A stretch of 64,000 bases of DNA, from NCBI RefSeq assembly GCF_008831285.2, contig NW_022204507.1, forward strand, positions 2,464,814-2,528,813, given 5' to 3'. Below, piece after piece: positions 34,576 to 46,250 of this stretch. The DNA comes from Nymphaea colorata (Eukaryota; Streptophyta; Magnoliopsida; Nymphaeales; Nymphaeaceae). Positions within the stretch are counted from its first letter, which is position 1, and each line of letters starts with the position of its first letter. The notes below the pieces were generated by a model. The model was not told the DNA's origin. It did not search any database and was given only the letters and a program-made list of their open reading frames with translations. Both the position numbers and the translations under genes were made by a program.

Positions 34576-37500
34576 ATGAATTATTACCTGATGAACTTCC
34601 TTTCATGGTGGTATTTGCGCACGGCCTATTTTCATAAGAGGACCTGTGATCTCCTGAAGGTGGCGTACACGCTAATGGCGTGGCACTTGCACCCTTTCTG
34701 CCTATTGCTTCTCTATTTCATCTCCATCTCCCTTCTGGGCTTCATCGCTCTTGTGCTTTTCGAGCATGCGAAGCCCGGCAGTTCCACCAGCCTCGGCAAT
34801 TTCGACCTCTTCTTTATGTCCGTGTCGGCGTTGACGTCGTCCAGCCTCGCCTCCGTCAACATGGAGGACATGTCCAACTCCCAGTTTTGGGTTCTCATTT
34901 TCCTCATGTTTGTGGGAGGTGAGGCCTTCCTCTCTGCTGTCACCCTCCTGTTTCAGTGCCTCGACTTTTCGGCCCTCGTCCCGCGGCCGGAATTGCCCGG
35001 CGTGCCGAGGCTCCCCGACACCACGGACGTCGAGAATGTGGGAGGGGCCGTGACAACAACAAACGTGGCGATGGATGACGAAGGGATGACGAAGCTGGCC
35101 ATGAAGTGCCTAGCAAATGTTGCCTTGGGCTTCTGCATGTCTGTCAACCTACTTGGCTCTCTAATGGTGTTTGCTTATTTCAAAGTGATTCCCAGTGCTC
35201 GGAGGATTCTCAACCAAAAAGGTCTCAACGTGGTGACTTTCTCAATTTTCACCACCGTTTCTTCCTTTGCAAACTGCGGCTTCTTCCCAAATAACGAGAA
35301 CATGGTGGTCTTCAGAGAAGACTCTGGCCTGTTGTGGATGGTTATCGGTCAGATTCTTGTTGGGAATACCCTTTACCCTGTTTGCTTGACCCTCGTCATA
35401 TGGGCACTTATGAAATGTTTTCCTAGGAAAGAGCACGAGTACCTGTGGAAGAAAGGCCATGAATTGGGGTACTCCCACTTGTTCCCATGGCGGAGCACCG
35501 TTTATCTCACAATCTCCGCTGTTGGGTTCACGGTCGTGCAGCTAATCATGTTTGGGTTCTTGGAGTGGGAATCCGTGTCGGGGATTAGTTTCTACCGCAA
35601 GTTCGTCGCCGGGCTTTTCCAGTCTGTCAACGCAAGGCATGCCGGAGAAATGGCCTTCGATCTTTCGGTTTTCTCGCCGGCGCTCTTGGTGGTCTACATA
35701 GTTATGATGTGAGTAATTGTTGCCTTTCTCTCCTCTTCTTTCCTTTTTTCCTTCTCTCTTCTTCTTATGTCGCGACTTCCATCCACCACCACGCAAAACT
35801 TGGGCCGCGCAGCCTGGCGTTGGGCCCAACCTTATAACCTTGATATATAAAACAGTTAGAGCGAAGCTTAAAATTATGAAAAGTAACGATTTTTCTCGGA
35901 AGAAAAAACTGAGAGTATGAGAAAGACTCAGAGTCATGTTTGAACAATTTTGCACTCTTCAGAAAAAGAAAGGAAAATGTCAATAAAAGAACAGAGTAAA
36001 TATATGTCAAAAATATGAACGATATTAAAAAGTCTATATTTTCTTTTCATTAATTCTCCTAATGCGATATTCACCAGACAAGGATGGATGCTTATTGCTT
36101 AGTATTGAAATCACTTGAAACCCACAAAGAATCTACTTACTAGGGAGTCAGAGCAGCATTTGAAGACCATAACTTCAAATTAATATATAGACTCCTAATG
36201 AAACAGATATATATATATATATATATATAAAGCAAGGTAGGTGTGCTATTTTCATACTTAAAGGTTTTGCCAAGTGAAGAATTGTCAACATATAGTCACC
36301 TAGAATATTGAATGTTTGTTCCGAAATTTAAGAATATACATGGAGGGGAATATATGGTGCTAGGTCATACCAAGTATGCTGACATGTATATAAAAGGGTT
36401 TATGATGTAATAGTTTACTTTTACATATCTGATTTTTCGTGATCCTATGGTTCAATCATTTTTAATAAATAATTGTAGGCAGATATAGAATATAGTGACA
36501 TGCTCACAAGGATCCACTTAGAGACCAAGTATGTGGTTGGTCAACTTCTATTCTATACAGTAAATTGAGGCATGAGATTAATCATGCCAGTCGTTTGTTC
36601 TTTGAATACTTGCTTTTAGTATTTCCTTGCTTTGCCATGTCTAAGATCTTATACTTCTAAGTTTGAGGTGGAGAATACCCTTTTATAGTTAGTTCTGGAG
36701 TCGGCCCCACATCACGTTACCTTATATTGTGGTACGTGGAGAAGGGTCTAAAATTCCAAAACCCAAGAAAAAAATATGCGGTCAAGTTCCTCGAACTTGG
36801 CAACAGATGCGTTTGATTTCCCACATAACTCAAATCCGGGAGAATCCCAAATCTGTGATAGCTAAAATCCACAATTGTAAATCTCAAATCTGTGGTTTCT
36901 AAAACTGTGGATGGCAGCTTTTACCCCACTTTAATGTAAAAAGTATGGATTTAAAATCGGATTCAGGGGGATGAGTTGGGTTTAAAAACCACAGATTTCA
37001 AATCTTCATAGGGATCTTCGGCAGTAATCAAACACAACTTAAAAGGCCGCCTTCAAGCAAAAGATGGAGATCAAGATAACAGATCTCTTGTTATTATATG
37101 GATTAGAAGTCAAACCGACCCGAGCGCTTTTGGCGTGTATGCATGTGTGTGAGACCGAGAGCGTGTCTGTTGTCTTTTACAAACTTTACAAAGAAGAAAA
37201 AGGAAACAAAAATGAAGTGATAATTCTTTCAGTAGCGACTTTCAAACATCACGATAGATGTCTAGAATTTCAGGCAGTTAGCCTGCACGCGTCCATTGAT
37301 TCAAGGGTGTTGTCCTCTTCAATGGGCGGTCGGTGGCTTTCTCTAATTAATCGGTAGCCCGCCAATCTGATTCTGTTCTTACCAATTGGCCGGCAATTGT
37401 TTCTTAACCTTCCTTTCCTAAAATCGAGGGTTTTGCTTAATTTTGCGGTTGCCTGCTAACTTAGTGGTAGCTTCACTTGCTTGATGCATATGTTGGAGGC

Positions 37501-40500
37501 CACCCGCCTTGGTTCTCGTACTTTTCCTGCCCACTCCAAGGTTTGACTTTCTATCGAGTAGTAAGTACAAAGAAACGGAGAACTTTGTTACTCGAAATCT
37601 GCATTTTCCTTGAAACATTAAGAAGAATACTTATAAACGAAAAGTATATTCTCATTTCTTCCTGCCTAGCTACTTGTCGCTTCTCCCTACCTCTTCCCAG
37701 GCATCAATTATTGGTAATGGAAAAAAGGAGGATCAGAATTTAGAAAATTAAAGGACAAAAGATACTGTCCTTACCTACTGGTTATGTCCAATCCGTCCCT
37801 TATCTGTTTCTTCGTGAAATCATTCTTCAAGGAAAATTAGAGTATCCGGCGTTGACCTCGCACCATGCTTTTGAACGATTTTGTTTTCGGGTAAAAACTG
37901 TTCGAATTTGGCTCAATTTCCCGGTCAGTAATGTAGAAAATTCAAAAACGCCAACATACAAGATCTGAACTTTGCTCAGTTGGATGTCACAAAGATCAAG
38001 ATCCTTCTTGTTTGGTTGTCCACAAGTTCTTGATTTTTCACCATGTGCAACATCCAAACACGGGTTGCCAAGTTGGCCAACTTGATGCAATGCACGTCCC
38101 AAATCTCCACCAGAGCGATGCCAACTGGCGCAAAGCGGCTTAGCCAAGTTTCAACTCATTGTTGCCTCACGTTTGAATACCTTCCTTTTTTTTTTTTATT
38201 CTATTCTGGTGATGACAATCTTCTTAGGCATGCAGGTCACTTGAAGGGCTCACCCTTCTCTTTCTTCAAATAATAGAATTCCCAAATGGCCTTGCTTTAC
38301 CCACAATTATTAGCAGCACAAATGGATACATAAAGCTGTACTTGGCAAACCCATTAACTTGAACTCACATCGGGGTCAGTTGACTCGCTGACTTAGCTGA
38401 GCATTCAAAAAATGCATTTTTACTGTAGTAGAATCGGGCGAGTTACGGCTATTTTGGGCATGTTGGGTCAACTCAAGAATAAGCGAACTTGACTCGTGGC
38501 CAGGATTTGTGGGTGATTCCAGCTGACTCGAGTGATTCACGAGTCAAATAGACTTAGTTTGCCAACTATGCATAAAGCGATGCATGAAGCAAAAGCAGGG
38601 GAACCACCAAATGCGTGAAGTTCTAATGCAATTAAGGGTGTTAAAAGTAGCAATGTGACAATCAGTTAAGCAAAGTAGGGAAGTCAAATCAGCAAGAAGC
38701 AAAGTAGGGAAGTAAAGTGAGTTTAATGGTATCTAGTAACTAGAAATTATATCCGAATGAGCTCTACTCACGCAAAGCTTTCATAGTGGAATAAAATATC
38801 TATGTACTTATATTATACTCCATTGTAGTATTACACACATATATATATATATTGCAAAACACTTTTTTGTTTTGTTATCAGTAATAATGTTTTGTTGCAT
38901 TTCTGGCCTTCTCTGCATCATCGTTGACTCTACTTTGATTACATTTGTGAAAGCGAACGACCTATGAAATGAATTAAATTTGCAGGTATCTTCCTCCGTA
39001 TGTGTTCTTGGTGCCCCTGTCGGCTGTTAAAACAATAAAGGACAACCACAACGGAAGCAGTAAGAAGAAGAAGAAGAAGAAGGGAGTGGAGTTGATAATG
39101 CAGTATTTGCTTCTTCCACAGGTGGCTTACCTCGTTGTCTTTGTGGTGCTGGTCTGCATCACGGAAAGAAAACAGCTCCGTGCTGACCCCCTCAATTTCA
39201 ACGTCTTGAACATTGTGTTCGAACTTTCCAGGTCACACCAATATTCCCTTCTCTATTCAAATTTTCCTTCATTTACATGCTTTACAAGATAACGCTAAGT
39301 GCATACATATATACATACATAGACATCTATTACATATGTACATCCACATACTTTGAAAACCGGTTGCAATTAAAAAAAGAAAAGGCCTTTTTGTTATAGA
39401 AACATTTTTTTGGAACCGGCATAGAAAAATTAATAGGTGAGATTTTGAAATTGGTTTGTAATTTTAGTGAATGGAAACTTGGTATTAATTGCACTGGTTG
39501 TCATCATTTTCCGGCGCCTGATTATGAAAATCTAAGACCTCTCTGTGGTAGTCTCTAATGACCATATATTGCCCACACGTTTTGGATGTGACCCAATTTA
39601 AAATTTTGAATATTAATATTCAAATTTTGACCTGTGGACCAAATTAACCACAATCAGCTACAACTTGATAGACCCAAAAAAATTAGGAATTGGTAGGTAG
39701 CGTTATATTCAAAGGACCAAACCAAACTCTAGACCTTGGTTAGTTTCAACTATATAAGAACGCCGATCAGGGCTAGAGGTATGTCCCACCTGGAGTTTGC
39801 CAAGTGTTTATTCTTAACGAGCCACTCTTAACCAGAATTGCCTTCATATGCCAACGGTCTAAGATCATTCTGAGCATATAATTAATTGTATTCGGATGAT
39901 TTATCCTATGAAAAATTCATGCAACAGGCAAAATATTTACAAATGAGTAAAAGCTGTTCAAATTGACATTAATGACATGATCGTGCTTTTGACATTTCGG
40001 TTCTTGTGACCAGGCGCCAATCTTAACAAATAAAAAAATGGATCATTCACTATGTATTGAATTGGTTAAAACTTAAACTACTAAGAGAATGAGTAGGGCA
40101 TAAAACACATCTCCGTCCAATGGAAAGTACAAGATACCAACTTCAATAACAACTCTCCAACACCATGGGAATGACCTATCTAGACCAGAAGTTAACAAAA
40201 TAAATATATATATGGATATAGATATAATCAATGTTAATGATAAAAAAACCCAAATCCTATCATTCTCTTTTGTAAAGAAAACAAAAAGGTTTTTCTCTTT
40301 TAGCTTAACCACCAGGTTAGTGGGCAACCATTTAGAGATTTTTCCTCCTGTTTGAAGTTCATTGTATGTTCATTTATATATCAACGTCAATGACAAACAA
40401 AAAAAGCCAAATCCTATCATTTTCTTTTGTAAAGAAAACAAAAAGGTTTTTCTCTTTTAGCTTAACCAAAAGCTCAGTGGGCAAGACATTTAGAGCTTAT

Positions 40501-41736
40501 TTCTCCTTGTTGAAGTTCATTGCATGTTCATTTAGTGATAGCCACAGGCCACCTAAATGAGATGGTCCAGCCGATGTATATATATATATATATAGAGAGA
40601 GAGAGGACGATGTATTTATTATAAAGGATGCTCCAGCCCATGTGAAGGAATATCCCTGTGCACATGAATAGTTGTCAACAACACTCTGTAAAGGTCATTG
40701 TTAGTTGAATGATGAGGGCAAGCTTTGGCACCCATCACTATGCTCCCTATAGAACAAAACTAATTGAAGTTGTGGGACCCATCATCATTTGGGTCGTCCT
40801 GACCTGCTCGGTTCTCTTGGATAATGTTTTGGTGGCACAACTATCATCCTTTTAAGGGTCAGCGATTCATTCCACTGCCCGTAAAAGACCTCACCGCGCC
40901 CTTTCCTGTGCTTTACATCCTCAAGGTTTATATAGCTTGTTTTAGAACCTATTACAATTTAGAAAAGAAGTCCATTCAAAATTAAGTTGCGGTGTCTCCA
41001 ATGATGGAACAATGCCATCTTAAACGTAATTGCACTTGATCTATTTTCGACCCTTATAGGTATTAAATACTGTTGTGCTAATGACATGGAGTGTTTGATT
41101 AACTTGGATCTTATATGTGAAAATTTCTAATTTAACATGAGGCCCAATATAAGTATATTATTGTTCTGGTAAAATGTAAAGTTTTCAAATCACTGGCTAA
41201 AGATATTTCATTATCGTTTACGTTTATGGATAGAAAGGTGACTTACTCAGGATCCATGAATTAAAAATGCAGCAAGGGCTGCAAATTTATATTGTAATTC
41301 GAATTATCTTTCAAACAAAAAGAAGTTAAAATCTTTTAATTAAGAAATTAAAGATCTAAGATCCCAAATTCTGAGTATCATCTCTGAGAATATTTATCTA
41401 TCTGTCTATTTGTTTGTTAGTAATCAGCTAGCACTGTTCTTGCAAACATTTGAGATCATCCCGTTCCAATTGTTGGTTGCAATTAAAAATTTATTTGAAC
41501 ATCGCTAAAAGAGATAGTGGGGATCGTGGTGCAGCGCCTACGGGAATGTGGGCCTAACAACAGGCTACAGCTGCCGACGGCTACAAGAGATCACCGACAG
41601 GCCATGCCGAGACTCATCGGTGAGCTTCTCCGGGAAATGGAGCGTGGCGGGCAAAATTATAATCCTCGTCGTCATGTTCTTTGGAAGAGTCAAAAAATTC
41701 ACAGCAGGAGGCAAAGCCTGGGTTACCGTCATGTAA
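34576..41736 (+). CDS. HKT1: HKT1-type high-affinity K+/Na+ transporter, complete, three exons
   Basis: Plasma-membrane cation transporter of the Trk/Ktr/HKT superfamily. Plant class I members carry Na+ and retrieve it from the xylem, protecting shoots from salt. Exons are 34576-35708, 38986-39231 and 41535-41736; all introns are GT-AG and phases fit, giving 526 residues, normal for the family. The four filter loops are visible: [12 protein letters not shown] (residues 82-93, Ser at the first filter position), [15 protein letters not shown] (Gly235), NARHAGEM (Gly357) and [15 protein letters not shown] (Gly466). Ser-Gly-Gly-Gly predicts class I Na+ selectivity. TM1 follows HLHPFC near residue 38. 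The C-terminus shows [12 protein letters not shown] and GRVKKF, as usual. The first ATG (34576) is chosen because upstream in-frame sequence lacks homology; Met6 is an alternative. Exon 2 carries seven consecutive Lys in a cytoplasmic loop. A paralogue starts 28 kb downstream. Confidence 0.95.
35709..38985 (+). other. Intron 1 of HKT copy 1 (3277 bp)
   Basis: The donor is GTGAGTAATT after ...VVYIVM and the acceptor is TTTGCAG before ...YLPPY; the split Met codon (AT/G) rejoins cleanly. Contents are AT-rich DNA with an AT microsatellite (about 36207-36230), a CTGTGGAT/ATCCACA-rich block (36830-37000) like a degraded small element, and another AT run near 38838. Frames inside (for example 37064, 37477 and 37827 minus) lack family resemblance. 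The intron position matches the conserved first intron of plant HKT genes. Confidence 0.9.
39062..39082 (+). repeat. Coding (AAG)7 trinucleotide run in HKT exon 2
   Basis: Seven AAG codons give a heptalysine after NGSS and before GVELIMQY, in the cytoplasmic loop before the last transmembrane pair. Basic loops are common here in HKT proteins, but a pure trinucleotide run is prone to length change. The reading frame is kept by any change in repeat number. Confidence 0.85.
39232..41534 (+). other. Intron 2 of HKT copy 1 (2303 bp)
   Basis: The donor is GTCACACC and the acceptor is GTGGTGCAG; splicing rebuilds a Ser codon (AG/C) in ...FELSSAYGNVG. It contains a 157-bp tandem duplication (40224-40537), an AT/GA microsatellite near 40577-40605 and a short palindrome-like block (AAATTTTGAATATTAATATTCAAAATTT-type) around 39600-39630. 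No other gene is recognised. Confidence 0.9.
40224..40537 (+). repeat. 157-bp tandem duplication in HKT intron 2
   Basis: Two slightly diverged copies (about 40224-40380 and 40381-40537) share AAATCCTATCATT(C/T)TCTTTT, AAACAAAAAGGTTTTTCTCT and GAAGTTCATTG(T/C)ATGTTCATT. No splice-site or coding role is apparent. Confidence 0.85.
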
Positions 41737-42391
41737 CCCATCGTTCGATACAGATCCTTCGTTTTTTCTAATAGTTTACACATAGGTGTCCTAACTTATG
41801 GCAAATTTATCATTAGCCACCTCTTTTTTCAAATATTTGGCTTGTATAATGCATTGTCCTTGCAGGGCCCACTTGTAAAATTAGCCTAATTCGTGGGACT
41901 TGAAGGCGTCGAGCAGTTTATCTAGAAGTAGCTTGGCCACAAAGCTGGATGTAATGACCAGAAAAGCTCGGGTCATAAAAGAATTTTTTTTATAAGGATA
42001 AAATGCTAATAAAAATTTAAAAGTCCAAAAGAGACATCTAAAAAATAACTTTCTAAAATACCCGAACTCTCATCTACTTTTTGTTTTTTTTTTTCAAGTG
42101 CATATATGTCGGTGCACAAGGTAATGCATAAAATGCACTCCCGCCTGGCGGAGACAGGTCGCTCGGCAAATAGTTTTTTTTTTTTTTTTTGTTCTTTTAT
42201 TTTTCCAAAGTAGTCAAATGGGTTCGAGTCCTATTAAAAAATTGCCCAAGACACATGTACCACTAAAATGAAGGTCCCATGAAAAAACAACAGCTTTACA
42301 TTGGGATCCCAATCCACAGTGACGGAATATCCAACCTTAAGCATCTAACACCTTATATTAAGGAGCACGCCTCAGGCATGCAGTTGGGTCA
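41737..42391 (+). other. 3' flank of HKT copy 1
   Basis: AT-rich sequence after the stop codon. AATAAA-like signals occur (about 42008), but I cannot fix the polyadenylation site. No other gene is recognised. Poly-T runs lie at about 42085 and 42174-42190. A short G/C-rich phrase (CGCCTGGCGGAGACAGG, about 42143) stands out but has no assigned role. Confidence 0.4.
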
Positions 42392-42773
42392 TTGTTAACA
42401 ATGTCTAGTCTGGCTGAACTTGAGAGAAGTTGGAAAGAGAAATGCAACCTTCTAACCCTACCCAATACCATTTCATTCCTTCAAAGAGCACTTAATTTTG
42501 GGTTTGAGGACAATCTTTTCCCTCAAAGTACAATCGAAACCCAGACATCTATTGAGAGGGGTGGAGCTAATGGGGGGCCCTTTATGAGCCCTGGTCCCAC
42601 CTCAATTTTTTTGTTTTTGAAACTTACATGTAAATTTTAGAAAAAATTACTTGCCTTATATATAAATTTTGAAAAATGATATTTCGGCTTGTATTAAATT
42701 TAGAAACTTTATTTTGGCCCCCTTATGAAAAATTTCTGTTGTACCCTTGTTTGTTGAGAACTAAAGTCTAGGG
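42392..42773. repeat. Unassigned sequence with a GGGGGCC-edged repeat
   Basis: An 82-codon frame at 42392-42640 looks unlike any family I know. The block at about 42550-42745 is bounded by GGGTGGAGCTAATGGGGGGCC and TTTTGGCCCCCTTATGAAAAAT-like text, resembling the short insertion at 29195-29350. It is probably a dispersed repeat. Confidence 0.35.
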
Positions 42774-42959
42774 TAAGAGTAAAAAAAGAAAAAATAAGAA
42801 GACTGATTTATTTGGTTTGACAGAAATGCATACATCCACAGTGAAAGATAGACTTCTCATATACATTATCCAAAACGTTGTTAGCTTGCATAGCAAGGTT
42901 ATACGGTTGATGGTAAACAATTTTGTTGCTACTATTATCATAACAAGAATTCACCTTTT

Positions 42960-43330
42960 TAGGAACGGCAAAAACCGTCAGCTAAAATAAAAAGAAAACC
43001 ATTGCTAAAAATTTGTAGGTACGGATACAAACCGTGCCTGCAAATATTAAAAACTTCACCTTATTTGCCACAGTTTCTTTCTTTAGCAATAATTTTTTCA
43101 ATTTGTTTTAATATACAAAAATATAACATATATATATATATATATATATATAAAGAGAGAGAGAGAGAGAGAGAGAAAATAATAATAATTCACTAACAAA
43201 AGGGATTTATCAATAGAAATTTAAATTGTTTACAACTGAAAAATACATTCACATATCCCTTTTTACTAATATTTGATGATTGATCAACCCTAACAATAAA
43301 TTACCTCAACAACCAACATATATCTTGTAG
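42960..43330. repeat. Foreign repeat inside the copia remnant
   Basis: Phrases such as GGAACGGCAAAAACCGT and GGTACGGATACAAACCGTGCCTG, inverted copies of a (T)GCACGGTTT-type motif, resemble subterminal repeats of plant DNA elements and not copia sequence. AT and GA microsatellites lie at about 43129-43180. It occupies part of the place where reverse transcriptase should be. Confidence 0.4.
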
Positions 43331-43339
43331 TTTCAATCT

Positions 43340-44690
43340 CCTGTCACAGATCCTAGAGTTGCAGGCAATCCCCGGTCAGATGCAAGTAGACAGTGGGTAG
43401 GGGTAGACGTACGAGACAAAAAGTTAGTCATCTGCAAGAAAGAGGCTGGCCCTTATTCAGTCCATGAGGAACAAGATTCATGTGTGTGTGTTCTCAAGTG
43501 CATGGATTTCTTCTTTCATCCACAAACCATTTTGGATCTTGGAGAATGGCTTTGACAGTCTTTGGTTCTTTTGGATGGTGGTGGTAGCCAAGAAATATTT
43601 TGGGTTAGGCTTTATAATGCCTGACTAGGATCATGCATGTAACCATGCCATGGGAATTAATAGGCACAACTATGGTGAAAGGGGCATTGTGCTCAGAAGT
43701 GATGTCTGCCTGAGGTGGTGATGTAGAGGCATCATTAGCAGGATGAACATTGACACTTTCTAGAAGAGTTTAGCATCTCCACTTGCTAGTCAATAGTAGA
43801 GAAAATTCTCATGTCAATTTCTAACTGTTGCTCATTTGAATTAGGAGTTTCATAAGAATGCATCCACTCTGCAAACTAAGCATCGTCTAATATGGTGGAT
43901 GAAGAAGACATGTTGGATTACTGAAAAAGAATGATTGTTTCATCAAATAATACATGGCGTCTAACATAATCTTTTTCCATAGGTAAATATAAGCAGTGAT
44001 AGCCTCTATAAATCACTATAGACCAAGAAAATGCAAGGCAGTGAATGGGAGACAAACTTGCAGCAAGCATAATCTTTAAAGTGAAGAAAACAGCAAGATC
44101 CAAAGCTAAAAATAATATAGATGCTTAGAAAAAAAGCTTTTCATTCCAAGATATCATGCTAAGAGCACTTATTGGGAGGCGATTAATCATCCACATGGTA
44201 GTAAAAAAAAAGAGCATTCAACCAATAATGCAAAGAAATAGAAGCATAAAGAAGCATGCTTAAACCCAATTTGACCATATGTCAATGTTTGTGCTCAACA
44301 TGTGCATTTTTCTTAGGTGTGTGCGGATAAGAGATAGGATGTTTGATGCCATGAAGTTTTAAAGAATTCTAAAATTCAATATTAATAAATTCTCCACCTC
44401 CATGAGTTTGCACTGTCTGAATTTGATGTTGAAATTGGGTGCCCACCATGGAATAAAATTCTTGAAATTTGGCAAAACACTCACTTTTAGTTCTCAAGGG
44501 ATATAACCAAGTGTAATGTGATCAATCATCAACAATAGCTCAATAACATTCAAATCATTGTTGAGATAATTGAAGCAGGCCCCCATAAGTCACAATGCAC
44601 TCGTTCAAACAAAGTTCCACAATGAGAAAATGAATCACTGAAAGGAAGTCTGCTGGATTTAGCTAGAGCACAATCATCATTTCGCTGGTC
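43340..44690 (-). pseudogene. Copia integrase remnant
   Basis: Read on the minus strand, the segment at about 44281-44358 gives HGIKHPISYPHTPKKNAHVE, matching the integrase core (HGIxHQxSCPxTPQQNGxxERKH) but with Gln-Asn-Gly changed. Upstream fragments match the start of the core (about 44570-44600) and the TDNGGEF block (THGGGEFINIEF, about 44370-44405, Asp lost). Downstream text to about 43340 is unalignable by eye. Stops occur throughout. Confidence 0.75.
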
Positions 44691-44749
44691 TTGTCTTTTA
44701 TAATAAAACTATCAGAATAAAACCCAACCAGAAAATTATTGTCAATGGT

Positions 44750-45125
44750 GTGTTGTCTAATGGAAATAAGATTCTTTCTCATCTCGGGAACCACTACCAC
44801 ATTATGGAGAGTAAGAGACAATTAACGATATAATAGCCATGCCAACTTGAGTGATAAGTAATTTAGTGTCATTTTCAAACATGATTTTCTACAGCCACGA
44901 TAATAATTAACATTACACAGTATCTGAGTCGGAAGTAATATGTGAGCTGGCTCTAGTGTCCGAGAACCAAGACTCATCTTGTGGCTCAACAATAGTGATT
45001 TTACTAGCATTAGGAGCCTGGCATATTTGATTGTAGTGGCTGTAGCACTGAATCATCAAATGATTCAATTTCCCACATATTTGACAAGTGATGACTTTCT
45101 TCAGAGGGCCAGATATCTAGCTGCC
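44750..45125 (-). pseudogene. Copia zinc knuckle and protease remnant
   Basis: A complete CCHC knuckle (CQICGKLNHLMIQC) is read at about 45045-45087 on the minus strand. The protease active-site region follows at about 44940-44980 as WFSDTRASSHIT, where the family has (D)SGA(S/T)xH: Gly is replaced by Arg, so the catalytic motif is broken. A downstream LTLHNVVVVPEMRKNLIS stretch (about 44770-44820) matches the usual VLxVPxLxxNLLS block. Confidence 0.75.
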
Positions 45126-45129
45126 TGAA

Positions 45130-45870
45130 TTATTAGTATGAGACAAATGTGGTTGCTATTGGTTGAAGGTCTGAAAGAAGCTCACCCCTAGAGGAAAAGT
45201 CAATTCCGCGATTTCTGTTAGAACCATGACCTCCTCCTTGCTTTTGAGCATAAAAAACAATGGTTTGGTTTGTACTAGCAAAATTGGTTTTCAAATTTTT
45301 TCTAGTTTCATGGCTTTGAAAAAGAGTGATAAGTTGGCAGTAGGTAGGGATATAAGGTGGTTTTAGCATAGTAGTAACAAATGATTTATATTCACAACCC
45401 AAGCCATTAAAGAGGGGAAAACCTTTATGTTCATCCAATTGCAGTTTTCAATAACTAATTCAATGCAGATATTCTTGAAAGAAGATATTTACTCGTAAAT
45501 TGGGTTCCCTTTTGTTGGGACTGAAGCTTTGGAGTAGGAGATACTCCCGTTCTTAAGAGTCAAAAACAAAACTTTGTTCTAGAGCTTTCCAACCTGTGCT
45601 AATGTCTCCATTTCAATGGCGAATCAGAGGACTTCTTTGGTAAGAGTTTCATTGTTCCATCCACAAAGAAGGTGGTCAACTTTTTCATGTGGCATAGTTT
45701 GGGTAATCTTTAACTAGTTTGGTAGTGTTGTCATCAAGAAAACCAAGTAGGTCTTGCAACTCGATGAATCCCATAAGTTGTGTTTTCCACATCAAATAAT
45801 TAGTATGATTTAATTTTATGGAAACAAAGTTGAAAAAAAATTTGGGGTCATAGGTGTGTTAGGAGGAGGT
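45130..45870 (-). pseudogene. Copia gag remnant
   Basis: The segment nearest the 5' LTR reads NHTNYLMWKTQLMGFIELQDLLGFLD (about 45740-45820), the typical N-terminal pattern of copia Gag (NYxxWxxQxxxxLxxxxLxGxLDG). Further on, the frame at 45133-45438 has LFNGLGCEYKSFVTTML and LITLFQSHETRK, matching the GLGxEYxxFVTxI and LxxLLxxHExRL motifs. Frame changes and stops separate the two parts. Confidence 0.8.
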
Positions 45871-45895
45871 GCAGGATTTGAACTGGAAGCCTTAT

Positions 45896-45908
45896 GGCTC
45901 TGTTACCA
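45896..45908 (-). other. Primer-binding site of the copia element
   Basis: In reverse complement the text is TGGTAACAGAGCC, differing by one base from the initiator-tRNA-Met complement TGGTATCAGAGCC used by most plant copia elements. It directly adjoins the inferred inner end of the 5' LTR, which supports the element's polarity. Confidence 0.7.
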
Positions 45909-46250
45909 TAAGAGTGAAACATGAAAGAATAAGAACAATGGTGTATGTGGTTCAGTAGAAATGCCTATATCCACGGTTAAGGTTTTGATATTTTTCTCAC
46001 TTCAATTTTTCTTCATGATGGAGTACAATATATTCTTGCCTAGCACAGTAACCTTACTTTATTCCTTGAGCTATAAAGATAGACTTCCCACATCCAAGGC
46101 TTCCCATATTTATTATCCAAACTGTTATTAGCTTGCATAGCAAGATTATACACTTGAAGAGTTTTCATTGCCACTATTATCACCTTGGACGTTATCTTCG
46201 CCTTGAGCATTATTGTCACCGTGATCTTCTCAAACATTATCACTATGAGA

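Larger units (their letters stand above)
42774..46250 (-). mobile_element. Degenerate Ty1/copia retrotransposon, minus strand, with diverged LTRs
   Basis: The 5' LTR lies at about 45909-46200 and the 3' LTR at about 42774-42957. They share TAAGAGT(G/A)AAA, GAAATGC(C/A)TA(T/C)ATCCAC, AAAGATAGACTTC(C/T)CA and TTAGCTTGCATAGCAAG; the 3' LTR lacks about 85-90 bp of the middle. A primer-binding-site-like stretch adjoins the 5' LTR. Gag, zinc knuckle, protease motif and integrase follow in order. Reverse transcriptase and RNase H are missing, so the element has an internal deletion. Many stops and frameshifts make it inactive. Confidence 0.8.

Noticed and set aside
34680-35294. Other-frame open stretches overlapping HKT exon 1 (both strands)
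   Set aside because: They are alternative frames of the conserved transporter exon, favoured by its higher GC content.
41517-41783. Three overlapping small frames at the HKT 3' end
   Set aside because: Only the frame from 41535 after the GCAG acceptor continues the HKT protein; the rest are shadow frames or intron.
42205-42250. GGGTTCGAGTCC, which resembles the B box of a tRNA gene
   Set aside because: No matching A box, acceptor stem or cloverleaf could be built around it.
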